A DNA stretch of 8,252 bases from Dehalococcoidia bacterium (GCA_030745955.1 JASLNQ010000043.1:1-8252); one strand, 5' to 3'; shown: positions 1-6,955, counted from the first letter of the stretch. The notes: generated from the sequence alone by a model not told the origin. A program made the numbers and translations.

Positions 1-1169
1 TGAACGATTTGAAGTACTGGGTGGCGTTCCACCAGGTGTCTGGGATGGGTCCGGTCACCTTCACAAAGCTCGAGGCGCGCTTCGGCGACCTGGAGTCGGC
101 CTGGCACGCGCCGGTCTCGAGTCTTGTGGCGGCAGGTGTCGGACCTAAAGTCGCAGCCCAGGTCGACCGTTTCCGTGACGAGAACGAGCCTGACGAGGTG
201 ATGGGTACGCTTGAGCGGCTCGGTATCCGGGCAATTCACCTACGTCACTCCGATTACCCCGCACAGCTTGCTGAAACGGCTGCGGCCCCGAGCGTGATCT
301 ACGTGAAGGGCAGGATGCTTGAGGCCGACGAGCATGCCGTTGCCATTGTTGGCGCCCGCGATGCGACCCCGTACGGACTCGAAATGACGCGGCGTATTTC
401 ATACGACCTGGCGAGGGCGGGTGTGACGGTGGTTTCGGGTTTGGCTCGCGGAATTGACACGGCGTCCCACCGGGCGGCGCTTGAGGCGGGCGGCCGCACT
501 ATCGGGATCCTCGGCTCCGGACTTGATCGCGTTTATCCGCAGCGGAACGTCCCGATTGCCGAGAAGATCGCACAAAGTGGCGCCCTGCTCACAGAGTACC
601 CGCCAGGCGTCAGCGCGTTGCCCCAGCACTTTCCGCGCCGCAACCGGGTCATCAGCGGCCTGTGCCACGGTGTGCTTGTGGTCGAAGCTGCGTTTAAGAG
701 CGGTGCGATGCTCACGGTCAACTGGGCGCTTGAACAAAACCGCGACGTGTTTGCGGTGCCGGGAAGCGCGTTGAGCGAGAAGAGCAAAGGGACGAACTGG
801 CTCATTCAGCAGGGCGCTAAATTGACGACGTCGGCCGAGGATATTCTCGAAGAGCTGAATATCGATGAGAAACCAGTAGGTGTCGAGGGACCGCTTCCCG
901 CGGCGGACGATATTGGGGCTGGCAATGGCGAAAACGCGCTTGACAACCTCGCGCACGAGAACAATGTATTAAACATAGAGCGACGCGTGCTCGGTCTGCT
1001 GGAAAACGCAGAAGGGCCGATGCACGTAGATGACATTACAAGAACCCTGGGCGAGACGGCTGCCGCCGTCAGCTCGGTCCTTGCGATGCTCGAACTGCGG
1101 GGTTCGGCCCGACAGGTTGGCTCGATGCTATTCATTGTCGATAGGGAACGTCCGGTGATTTCAAAATGA
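1..1169 (+). CDS. dprA: DNA processing protein DprA (Smf), 5' end cut by one base
   Basis: DprA binds single-stranded DNA and loads RecA during natural transformation; in non-competent bacteria its role is less clear. Numbering from the TTG at 9, an N-terminal helix-hairpin-helix/SAM-like part spans about 1–70, the Rossmann-like DprA core about 80–285, and a winged-helix domain about 325–377. Core signatures are VGARDATPYG (114–123), SGLARGID (143–150), the basic FPRRNRVISG (208–217) expected to touch ssDNA, and VPGS (250–253). The TTG at 9 gives 386 residues, but the frame is open to the left edge and bases 1–2 are 'tg' of a codon beginning one base outside. The family usually starts M-x-D-L-K-Y-W, and here the residues before the TTG are N-D, so the true start is probably the cut codon and the TTG an internal Leu. 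The stop is TGA at 1167. It lies 25 bp before topA and is probably co-transcribed with it. Confidence 0.95.
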   Translation, partial: NDLKYWVAFHQVSGMGPVTFTKLEARFGDLESAWHAPVSSLVAAGVGPKVAAQVDRFRDENEPDEVMGTLERLGIRAIHLRHSDYPAQLAETAAAPSVIYVKGRMLEADEHAVAIVGARDATPYGLEMTRRISYDLARAGVTVVSGLARGIDTASHRAALEAGGRTIGILGSGLDRVYPQRNVPIAEKIAQSGALLTEYPPGVSALPQHFPRRNRVISGLCHGVLVVEAAFKSGAMLTVNWALEQNRDVFAVPGSALSEKSKGTNWLIQQGAKLTTSAEDILEELNIDEKPVGVEGPLPAADDIGAGNGENALDNLAHENNVLNIERRVLGLLENAEGPMHVDDITRTLGETAAAVSSVLAMLELRGSARQVGSMLFIVDRERPVISK

Positions 1170-1180
1170 TCGTCGGACTT

Positions 1181-1187
1181 GAGGTGG
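1181..1187 (+). promoter_or_regulatory. Ribosome binding site for topA
   Basis: GAGGTGG lies 7 bases before the TTG at 1195. It is a near-consensus Shine-Dalgarno sequence and is what fixes TTG as the start codon of topA; no in-frame ATG lies close by that keeps the conserved N-terminus. Confidence 0.7.
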
Positions 1188-1194
1188 TAAGCAG

Positions 1195-3288
1195 TTGGCG
1201 AAAACGTCGAAGCGAGACCTGGTCATCGTCGAATCACCGGCGAAGGCCCGAACCGTGGGGCGATTCCTCGGTGATAAGTATGTAGTCAAGGCCTCGATGG
1301 GGCATGTCCGCGATCTTCCAGCCGATTCGCTGGGTGTGGACGTCCTTGACGATTTCAGACCCGAATATGTGAATGTGCGCGGCCGAGCGACCTTGATTGC
1401 TGAAATTAAGCGGGCTGCGAAACAGGCAGAGTCGGTCTACCTCGCCACTGACCCGGACCGCGAGGGTGAAGCGATTTCCTGGCACCTGGTGGAGGCAGCC
1501 GGCCTGAACAGGGTGCCGAACCTCAGGCGGGTAGTGTTCCACGAGATAACGGACACCGCAGTGGCCGAGGCCTTTGCCCACCCGCGTGAGATCGATATGG
1601 AGCTGGTGAACGCCCAGCAGGCACGCCGCCTGCTCGACCGCATTGTCGGTTACATGCTCAGCCCGGTGCTGTGGAAAAAAGTAAAGCGGGGACTTTCGGC
1701 CGGTCGTGTGCAGTCGGTGGCGCTGAGGATGATCGTCGACCGCGAGCGCGAGATCGAAGCGTTCAAGCCCGAGGAATACTGGGTGATCACAGTCGATCTC
1801 GAAACCGAAACGAACGGGCGCACATATCTCTTTAACGCCGCGCTCAGCGCGGTTGCCGATAAAAAGGGCAAGCCGGTCGTCGACAACGAAGCGACTGCGA
1901 CTGCGATCAAGAACGACCTCAACGCCGCAACCTACGTCGTTTCGAAGATCACCCGCCGCGAGGCCAGGCAGCGCCCGCGACCGCCGTTCACGACGAGCAC
2001 GCTCCAGCAGCAGGCCGCCCGTTCGTTCCGGTTCGGCGCCCAGCGCACTATGCGCATAGCCCAGGACCTGTACGAGGGAATCGAACTCGGTAGCTCCGAT
2101 CCCGTCGGTCTAATCACTTACATGAGGACCGACTCGACGAACCTGGCCGCAAACGCGCTGGCCGAGGCCGAATCGTTTATCAGGACGACCTACGGTCCTG
2201 GCTACACGTCGGGGCCGAGGCGTTACCGCACGAAGAGCAAGTCGGCACAGGAGGCGCATGAGGCTGTCAGGCCCACGTCCGCCAGCAATACACCGGAGAG
2301 GGTCGCACCGTTCCTCTCGAGCGAGCAACTGCGGCTCTACACGATGATCTGGAAGCGGACGATAGCCAGCCAGATGACCGATGCGATTGTCGACAACACC
2401 GGCGTGGATATCGAGGCGACGGCGCCAAACGGCAACGTGCACGCGGTCCGCGCAACGGGTTCGGTCATCAAGTTCGACGGGTATCGAAAGCTGTATATCG
2501 AGACGCGTGACGAGGACGCCGAAGATGAAGACAGCAGGCAGCTGCCAGCGATGAACGAGGGCGATTCTCCGGTAAAGAGGAGCGTGAACGCCGACCAGAA
2601 GTTCACCCAGCCGCCACCACGGTTCACCGAGGCAAACCTGATTCGATTTTTAGAAGAACAGGGAATCGGGCGCCCTAGCACGTGGGCCTCGATTGTGGGC
2701 ACAATTGAGAAGCGGCAGTACGTCGACCGGGAGCGGTCGCGGTTCAAGCCGACCCCGATGGGTGTCGCGGTGTCGGATTTCCTGACGGCGCATTTCTCGA
2801 ACATCATGGATACCGGTTTCACTTCGGGAATGGAGTCGAAGCTCGACTCTGTCGCCGAGGGTGAGCAGGACTGGATCGAGATGCTGCGTGAGTTCTTCGA
2901 TCCGTTCGATAAGGCGGTCGAAGAGGCGTTCGAGAATGCCGACCGAGTCGACCGTAAGAAGCTCGTGCAGAAGAGCGATGAAAAGTGCGAAGGTGGCGAT
3001 AACCTTGTTATTCGGAGCGGACGTTACGGCAAGTTTTTGTCGTGCGGAAGGTTCCCGGAGTGCCGTGTGGCGATTTCAACCCGCCCCAGCGAACGCGCCT
3101 CTGGCGAGGTCAAAGAAAACTGGGAGATCGCCTGGAAGACTGCGATGGAGAAGTGCGCGATCGTGCACCCCGAGGCCGCAGCAGCGGTTGCAGCCGAGGC
3201 CGAGGCGAAGCGCAGTTCACGCGGCAAGCGCTCGAAGAATGGCAAGTCGGCCCGCAGGTCGAAGCGCAGGACAAGGGCCTCGTCGTAG
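1195..3288 (+). CDS. topA: DNA topoisomerase I (type IA)
   Basis: TopA relaxes negative supercoils by cutting one strand through a 5'-phosphotyrosine link. The 697 residues show a TOPRIM domain (about 8–120) with catalytic Glu13 in IVESPAKA and the acidic triad in TDPDREGE (Asp86, Asp88, Glu90). The SAGRVQS motif (168–174) precedes the active-site Tyr309 in ITYMRTDSTN, with Arg311 after it. HEAVRPT (355–361) and EEQGIGRPSTWA (487–498) are further family signatures. The C-terminal zinc ribbon (about 594–624, SGRYGKFLSC, FPEC) keeps only three cysteines (598, 617, 623); the expected second Cys of the first pair is missing. The protein ends in a Lys/Arg-rich tail (672–695), as seen in several lineages with short TopA. 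It is shorter than the E. coli enzyme (865), which has more C-terminal domains. Start is TTG at 1195 with a good RBS; stop is TAG at 3286. Confidence 0.98.
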   Translation: MAKTSKRDLVIVESPAKARTVGRFLGDKYVVKASMGHVRDLPADSLGVDVLDDFRPEYVNVRGRATLIAEIKRAAKQAESVYLATDPDREGEAISWHLVEAAGLNRVPNLRRVVFHEITDTAVAEAFAHPREIDMELVNAQQARRLLDRIVGYMLSPVLWKKVKRGLSAGRVQSVALRMIVDREREIEAFKPEEYWVITVDLETETNGRTYLFNAALSAVADKKGKPVVDNEATATAIKNDLNAATYVVSKITRREARQRPRPPFTTSTLQQQAARSFRFGAQRTMRIAQDLYEGIELGSSDPVGLITYMRTDSTNLAANALAEAESFIRTTYGPGYTSGPRRYRTKSKSAQEAHEAVRPTSASNTPERVAPFLSSEQLRLYTMIWKRTIASQMTDAIVDNTGVDIEATAPNGNVHAVRATGSVIKFDGYRKLYIETRDEDAEDEDSRQLPAMNEGDSPVKRSVNADQKFTQPPPRFTEANLIRFLEEQGIGRPSTWASIVGTIEKRQYVDRERSRFKPTPMGVAVSDFLTAHFSNIMDTGFTSGMESKLDSVAEGEQDWIEMLREFFDPFDKAVEEAFENADRVDRKKLVQKSDEKCEGGDNLVIRSGRYGKFLSCGRFPECRVAISTRPSERASGEVKENWEIAWKTAMEKCAIVHPEAAAAVAAEAEAKRSSRGKRSKNGKSARRSKRRTRASS

Positions 3289-3378
3289 CTGGAGTTCTGC
3301 ACGACCGGGCACGCTTCGAAGAATCGCGCTCTTTGCCGGACGGTTGGATGGGGTATTGGCCCAGCGGGCGGTCGGACC

Positions 3379-4362
3379 ATGACGAGCACGAAACGCCTGC
3401 CGTCGCCTGCCATGGAGGACGCGCTACTGCAATCGCGGTCGGCCCGGTATTCGGGTCCGGTACGCGAGTTTGCCGATCACATCGCCACGACACGGCAGCT
3501 CGCCGGCCACACCGTTCGCAACTATGTAAACGACCTGGTCCCGTTCATCGAGTACCTGGATGAGCGGGGAGTCACCGACCTGGCGCAGGTCGACCGTCTT
3601 TTCCTGCGGGGATACCTGGCGTGGCTGATATCGCAGGATTTCAGCAGGAGCAGCGTGGCGCGCAAGCTCTCCGCGTTGAAGGCTTTTTTCAGGTTCCTGC
3701 GGCAGACGGGCGAGATCGGAGTCGATCAGACCGATCTCGTGTCCGGTCCGCGGCGCGAAAAGCGGCTGCCGGCGATCGCTTCGAGCTTCGAGATCGACCG
3801 GCTGCTCGACGCGCCGGATGTCGCCACCGATGCGGGGATCCGCGACCGCGCCTTACTTGAGCTTCTCTATGCCGCCGGCCTCCGCGTTTCAGAGGCCAAC
3901 ACGATGGACCTCGACGATCTTGACCTTACGGCGAAAGAGGTCAGGGTGGTTGGCAAGGGTTCGAAGCCGCGCGTGGCATTGATCGGCGAACACTGCGTCC
4001 GGTGGCTCGAACGATATCTGCGGGATGCCAGGCCAAAGTTCACGAGCCGCCGGTCGGATGCGGCGGTCTGGATGAACCAGTCGGGGGGCCGGTTGTCGGC
4101 CCGTTCGATTCAGCGGATCGTTAAGAAGTACGCGCTTGCGGCGGGGCTCGATCCTGATTTCCACACGCATTCGATTCGCCACAGTTTCGCTACCCACATG
4201 CTTGATGGGGGCGCCGATTTGCGGGTTGTGCAGGACCTCCTGGGGCACAGCAGCCCGGCCACGACCCAGATCTACACGCATGTGTCGACCGAGCAGGCCC
4301 GCGCCGTGTACCTGGGCGCTCATCCGAGGGCTAACAGGGGGAAATCGGGGCGGGCATCGTAG
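3379..4362 (+). CDS. xerC: Tyrosine recombinase, XerC/XerD type
   Basis: Site-specific recombinase of the type that resolves chromosome dimers at dif, acting with FtsK at the division septum. The 327 residues have an N-terminal SAM-like core-binding domain (about 24–110; HTVRNYVNDL, SVARKLSALKAFFRFL) and a catalytic domain (about 135–315). All catalytic residues are visible: Arg169 in AGLRVSE, Lys193 in VVGKGSK, His264 and Arg267 in HTHSIRHSFATHML, His290 in LLGHSS, and nucleophile Tyr299 in IYTHVS. The 9-residue His–Tyr spacing equals that of E. coli XerD. Position after topA matches codV/xerC of Bacillus, hence the symbol, but XerC and XerD cannot be separated firmly by eye. ATG at 3379 was chosen; ATG at 3412 (residue 12) is an alternative, and neither has a clear Shine-Dalgarno. 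It lies 90 bp after topA and in the same frame. Stop TAG at 4360 is followed by a second in-frame TAG. Confidence 0.95.
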   Translation: MTSTKRLPSPAMEDALLQSRSARYSGPVREFADHIATTRQLAGHTVRNYVNDLVPFIEYLDERGVTDLAQVDRLFLRGYLAWLISQDFSRSSVARKLSALKAFFRFLRQTGEIGVDQTDLVSGPRREKRLPAIASSFEIDRLLDAPDVATDAGIRDRALLELLYAAGLRVSEANTMDLDDLDLTAKEVRVVGKGSKPRVALIGEHCVRWLERYLRDARPKFTSRRSDAAVWMNQSGGRLSARSIQRIVKKYALAAGLDPDFHTHSIRHSFATHMLDGGADLRVVQDLLGHSSPATTQIYTHVSTEQARAVYLGAHPRANRGKSGRAS

Positions 4363-4464
4363 TAGGCTTGTTTCATGGAGTTTGATCGGTTGCCCGACGG
4401 AACTTGCGGAACCGGACATACCAATTCGATACCCCGGGGCCGTGGGTCGGCCGAGGGGCGCAAT

Positions 4465-4469
4465 GGGGG
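4465..4469 (+). promoter_or_regulatory. Possible G-rich ribosome binding site for aroQ
   Basis: A GGGGG run lies 6 bases before the TTG at 4476. It can pair with the CCUCC end of 16S rRNA only with a G·U pair, so it is weak. Its position supports 4476 rather than the more upstream in-frame TTG at 4404 as the aroQ start. Confidence 0.35.
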
Positions 4470-4475
4470 CGCGAT

Positions 4476-4916
4476 TTGCCAGCAACGATTCTTGTCATAA
4501 ACGGGCCGAACCTGAACAACCTTGGCAAGCGAGACACCTCGCTCTACGGCACGAAGACACTGGCCGACATCGAGGGCGATATCTTGGCAAAAGCTTCGGG
4601 GCTTGGCATCAATGTGAAGTTTTTCCAGTCGAACCACGAGGGTGCGATTGTCGACTTCATCCAGGAGTCGTCGGCAGGTGCCAGCGGGGTGATCATTAAC
4701 GCCGGTGCCCTTACGCAGGTCGGGTACTCGATACTCGACGCGCTGCTCGATGCCGGCCTGCCGTTCATCGAGGTCCACCTGTCGAACATCCATGCCCGTG
4801 AGCGGTTCCGGCAGAGGTCGGTGTTCGCATCGAAGGCGATCGGGCAAATGGCGGGATTCGGGCCATCGGGGTACATTTACGCACTCGACCACCTGGCGTC
4901 GGTTGTCAGTAGCTAG
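4476..4916 (+). CDS. aroQ: 3-dehydroquinate dehydratase, type II
   Basis: Catalyses dehydration of 3-dehydroquinate to 3-dehydroshikimate, step three of the shikimate pathway; type II enzymes are cytosolic dodecamers of about 145 residues. From TTG at 4476 the product has 146 residues and aligns without gaps to the M. tuberculosis numbering as I recall it. Asn12 lies in GPNLN, Arg19 and Tyr24 in the lid loop (GKRDTSLYG), Asn75 and Gly77 in INAGA, Glu99 and His101 in IEVHLSN, Arg108 in HARE and Arg112 in FRQRS. The odd point is residue 81: the family normally has His (as in T-H-T-S), here it reads TQVGYS with Gln81. The in-frame TTG at 4404 would add 24 non-conserved residues and is disfavoured. 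The 113 bp between the recombinase and this start hold no convincing gene or terminator. The peptidase gene follows after 24 bp. Confidence 0.95.
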   Translation: MPATILVINGPNLNNLGKRDTSLYGTKTLADIEGDILAKASGLGINVKFFQSNHEGAIVDFIQESSAGASGVIINAGALTQVGYSILDALLDAGLPFIEVHLSNIHARERFRQRSVFASKAIGQMAGFGPSGYIYALDHLASVVSS

Positions 4917-4926
4917 TTTTTCTGAC

Positions 4927-4930
4927 GGAG
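4927..4930 (+). promoter_or_regulatory. Ribosome binding site for the M24 peptidase
   Basis: GGAG within the short aroQ–peptidase spacer ends 10 bases before the TTG at 4941. Spacing is slightly long but acceptable, and it supports TTG as the start. Confidence 0.45.
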
Positions 4931-4940
4931 TTAGTTCTCA

Positions 4941-6026
4941 TTGAGCGATTTCCGATTTCCTTCGCGTGTCCAAAAACTTCGCGAGCGCATCGCAAAGGAT
5001 GAGCTCGATGCGCTTTTCGTGAGCAACGGCGAAAACCGGCGATACGTTTCCGGGTTCGTGAGCACTGCCGGTTACCTGCTCGTGACCCGCGACGAGGCGG
5101 TGATCTGCACCGATTTCCGTTACACCGAGCAGGCAGCGCAGCAGGCCCCGGGCTGGCGGGTTGACCGTATTGGCGGCAAGCCCGACTGGCTGCCAAAGCT
5201 GGTGAACGAGTTCGGGATCGAGAACCTCGGCTTCGAGGCCGATGACATGACGGTCGGCACCCTGGAGCGGTTCAAGAAGGCCCTGGAGGAAGGTGATGCC
5301 AGCCCCGAGTTGAAGCCGACAACGGGTATCGGGGTGGACCTCCGTGCGTATAAAGACGCCGAGGAGCTGGGGCTTCTGCAGCAGGCTATCGATATTGGCG
5401 ACCAGGCGTTCGAGGAGACGGCTGCTCAACTCGAGGTCGGGATGACGGAGAAACAGGCTGCCTGGATATTCGAGAAAGCCGTGAGAGAGCGGGGTGCGGA
5501 GTCAATTTCATTCGAGACGATCGTTGCGATTGGTCCTAACGCGGCACGACCCCACCACGCGACGAGTGACAGCAGGTTGGTCGAGGGGCAGACGATAGTT
5601 TTCGACTGCGGTGCCCGTTACCAGGGTTACTGTTCGGACCTGACCCGCACAGTGGTGCTCGGTGAGGCGGATGACGAGGTGAAGCGGGTGTACGACATCG
5701 TGCTGACGGCCCAGTTGGCGGCGATCGACATGGTCGAGGCCGGCATGACGGGCGAAGAGTGTGACGCGATTGCGAGAAAGATCATTTCTGAAGCGGGTCA
5801 CGAGAACGACTTCGGTCACAGCCTGGGTCATGGATTGGGGCTCGAGGTGCATGAAAACCCGGGGGTTGGGCCGAACGCCAAGGGCAAGCTCGAAAACGGG
5901 ATGCCGTTCACGATTGAACCGGGAATTTACATACCTGGTTGGGGCGGTGTGCGGATCGAGGATGTGGTGGTACTTGAAAACGATAAGGCTCGCGTGATGA
6001 GTCATGCGGCTAAAATGAAGTTCTGA
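4941..6026 (+). CDS. M24 family metallopeptidase, Xaa-Pro aminopeptidase/dipeptidase type
   Basis: Cytosolic dinuclear-metal peptidase of the pita-bread fold, expected to remove residues before proline from peptides. The 361 residues split into a creatinase-like N-terminal domain (about 8–135) and the M24 catalytic domain (about 143–357). The five metal ligands are visible: Asp222 (VFDCGA), Asp233 (CSDLTRT), His297 (GHSLGHGLG), Glu326 (TIEPGIY) and Glu340 (VRIED). PHHA (204–207) and HENP (304–307) are further conserved active-site segments. Length is typical of the PepP/PepQ/YpdF group; the exact choice between aminopeptidase P and prolidase is not safe by eye, so no symbol is given. The gene equivalent in position in Bacillus is papA (yqhT), also between aroQ and efp. 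TTG at 4941 has a GGAG upstream. Stop TGA at 6024 lies in a tandem repeat that supplies a second in-frame TGA at 6033. Confidence 0.95.
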   Translation: MSDFRFPSRVQKLRERIAKDELDALFVSNGENRRYVSGFVSTAGYLLVTRDEAVICTDFRYTEQAAQQAPGWRVDRIGGKPDWLPKLVNEFGIENLGFEADDMTVGTLERFKKALEEGDASPELKPTTGIGVDLRAYKDAEELGLLQQAIDIGDQAFEETAAQLEVGMTEKQAAWIFEKAVRERGAESISFETIVAIGPNAARPHHATSDSRLVEGQTIVFDCGARYQGYCSDLTRTVVLGEADDEVKRVYDIVLTAQLAAIDMVEAGMTGEECDAIARKIISEAGHENDFGHSLGHGLGLEVHENPGVGPNAKGKLENGMPFTIEPGIYIPGWGGVRIEDVVVLENDKARVMSHAAKMKF

Positions 6027-6040
6027 TTTTTCTGATTTTT
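6022..6040 (+). repeat. Tandem 9-bp repeat over the peptidase stop codon
   Basis: TCTGATTTT occurs twice in direct tandem (6022–6030 and 6031–6039), followed by one more T. Because the unit is 9 bp, it places a second in-frame TGA nine bases after the first. The T-runs have no stem before them, so I do not read this as an intrinsic terminator. Confidence 0.7.
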
Positions 6041-6067
6041 TGAAACTCGATCGGCATTTGGCGATCA

Positions 6068-6085
6068 CCGGCCTGTTCGGGCCGG
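6068..6085 (+). other. GC-rich perfect hairpin in the efp leader
   Basis: CCGGCC (6068–6073) and GGCCGG (6080–6085) form a 6-bp perfect GC stem with a TGTTCG loop, 44 bases before the efp start. No T-run follows on either strand, so it is not a standard terminator. It may be an mRNA leader structure or chance in GC-rich DNA. Confidence 0.5.
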
Positions 6086-6129
6086 ACGGCAAATCCGAAG
6101 TACAGGCCAGAGGACAACCGGGCACTGCG

Positions 6130-6693
6130 ATGACAATTTCTTCCAGCGAAATTCGCCGAAATATGACCATCATCCTGGATGATGATGTGTACCAGATCCT
6201 CGACTGGCAGCACCGGCAGGCGCCCAAGGCCCCGCCGACTCTCACGCTGAAGGTGCGCCAGGTGAAAACGGGCAATGTGTACGAGCGGAAGCTGCAGGGT
6301 AACCAGAAGCTGACGCGTGCCGAGGTTGAGACTCCGACGGTGCAGTACCTGTACCCGGACGGCGATATGCACAACTTCATGGACACGGAAACTTTCGAGC
6401 AGTTCGCCATGACCGAGGATGTGCTGGGCGATGCCCTGAAGTTCATCACCGAGGGCGACACGATCGAGGTGATGATGTACGAGGGTGTGCCGCTGTCGAT
6501 CGAGGTGCCGCCTTCAGTGGTCCTGGAGATCGGGCAGACCGAGGTCGGGCTGCGGGGCGATACCCAGAGCGGGGCGACGAAGCCGGCAACGACTACTACG
6601 GGGCTTGTGATGCAGGTCCCGCTGTTTATCGAGGTGGGCGACCGGGTTGCGGTGAATACCACGACGGGCGAGTACACGGGGCGGGCCGAGTAG
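6130..6693 (+). CDS. efp: Elongation factor P with an atypical loop
   Basis: EF-P binds the ribosome next to the P-site tRNA and rescues stalling at consecutive prolines. From ATG at 6130 the product has 187 residues, the normal length. It has the KOW-like domain I (about 1–63), the OB domain II (about 68–128; DGDMHNFMDTETFEQ) and the OB domain III (about 130–186; SGATKPAT, GLVMQVPLF, GDRVAVNTTTGEY). The domain I loop that reaches the peptidyl-transferase centre normally reads P-G-K-G or similar; here it is QAPKAPPTL, with Lys33 at the tip flanked by prolines. Lys is thus kept but the glycines are lost. No gene for a known EF-P modifier (EpmA/EpmB, EarP, YmfI type) is in the window. An in-frame TTG at 6040 would add 30 residues across the hairpin leader and is rejected. 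AGAGGA at 6109–6114 is a distant, weak RBS. It lies 103 bp after the peptidase. Confidence 0.95.
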   Translation: MTISSSEIRRNMTIILDDDVYQILDWQHRQAPKAPPTLTLKVRQVKTGNVYERKLQGNQKLTRAEVETPTVQYLYPDGDMHNFMDTETFEQFAMTEDVLGDALKFITEGDTIEVMMYEGVPLSIEVPPSVVLEIGQTEVGLRGDTQSGATKPATTTTGLVMQVPLFIEVGDRVAVNTTTGEYTGRAE

Positions 6694-6698
6694 CGGTT

Positions 6699-6904
6699 TT
6701 TCGCGAGGGGCTCGCTGGCGATGAGACAGACATCGGCCCCGGCTGGCAAACCGTTGAGGCGGGTAAGTTCGATACAGATGACGGCGCTTCTAGCCAGGTC
6801 AACCAAAGCCTGCTGACACCCGAAGGAGATAGTACGTTCTCGATGGCGCCCACGGCGACCCCGGAACCGACAGCCACCCCAATCCCCGAACAACTCCCAC
6901 TCCG
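6699..6904 (+). pseudogene. Upstream fragment of a broken Thr/Pro-rich, secreted-type gene
   Basis: Right after efp, the frame with codons at 6699, 6702 and so on reads like real protein: GPGWQTVEAGKFDTDDG at about 6735–6785, then NQSLLTPEGDSTFS and PTATPEPTATPIPE up to about 6889. Codons here end mostly in C or G, as in the neighbouring genes. There is no ATG, GTG or TTG in this frame from about 6603 to the ATG at 6843, and no room for a signal peptide because efp ends at 6693. Near 6890 the Thr/Pro-rich run moves to another frame (TTPTPPPTSTPEPG), which leads into the gene at 6956–7339. One extra base around 6878–6890 would join the two. I read this as an N-terminally truncated, frameshifted gene, or an intact one spoiled by a sequence error. 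Function unknown. Confidence 0.5.
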
Positions 6905-6955
6905 CCACCTACCAGTACACCAGAACCGGGCTTCGAGGACCTTTATCGGGACGAC

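Noticed and set aside
4404..4475. Upstream in-frame TTG extension of AroQ
   Set aside because: Adds 24 residues not expected in the family, which begins a few residues before the ILVINGPNLN motif.
4375..4500. Small 41-codon ATG frame between the recombinase and aroQ
   Set aside because: No RBS, overlaps the aroQ start in another frame, and the Gly/Arg-rich product shows no conserved feature.
6040..6068. TTGAAA at 6040 as a –35 box for efp
   Set aside because: The hexamer 17 bases downstream (GATCAC) does not resemble a –10 box.
6697..6715. T-run and GCGAG/CTCGC stem after efp as a terminator
   Set aside because: The T-run precedes the stem on the + strand and no T-run follows on either strand, so it does not fit an intrinsic terminator.
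6877..6905. Programmed ribosomal frameshift in the Thr/Pro linker
   Set aside because: No X-XXY-YYZ slippery heptamer or downstream structure is visible, and the upstream part also lacks a start codon, so decay or an indel is simpler.
5508..6908. Long (466-codon) open frame on the minus strand across the peptidase and efp
   Set aside because: It is antisense to two well-conserved genes, is rich in Ser/Arg/Thr/Val with no recognisable motif, and is explained by GC-rich codon bias keeping the opposite strand open.
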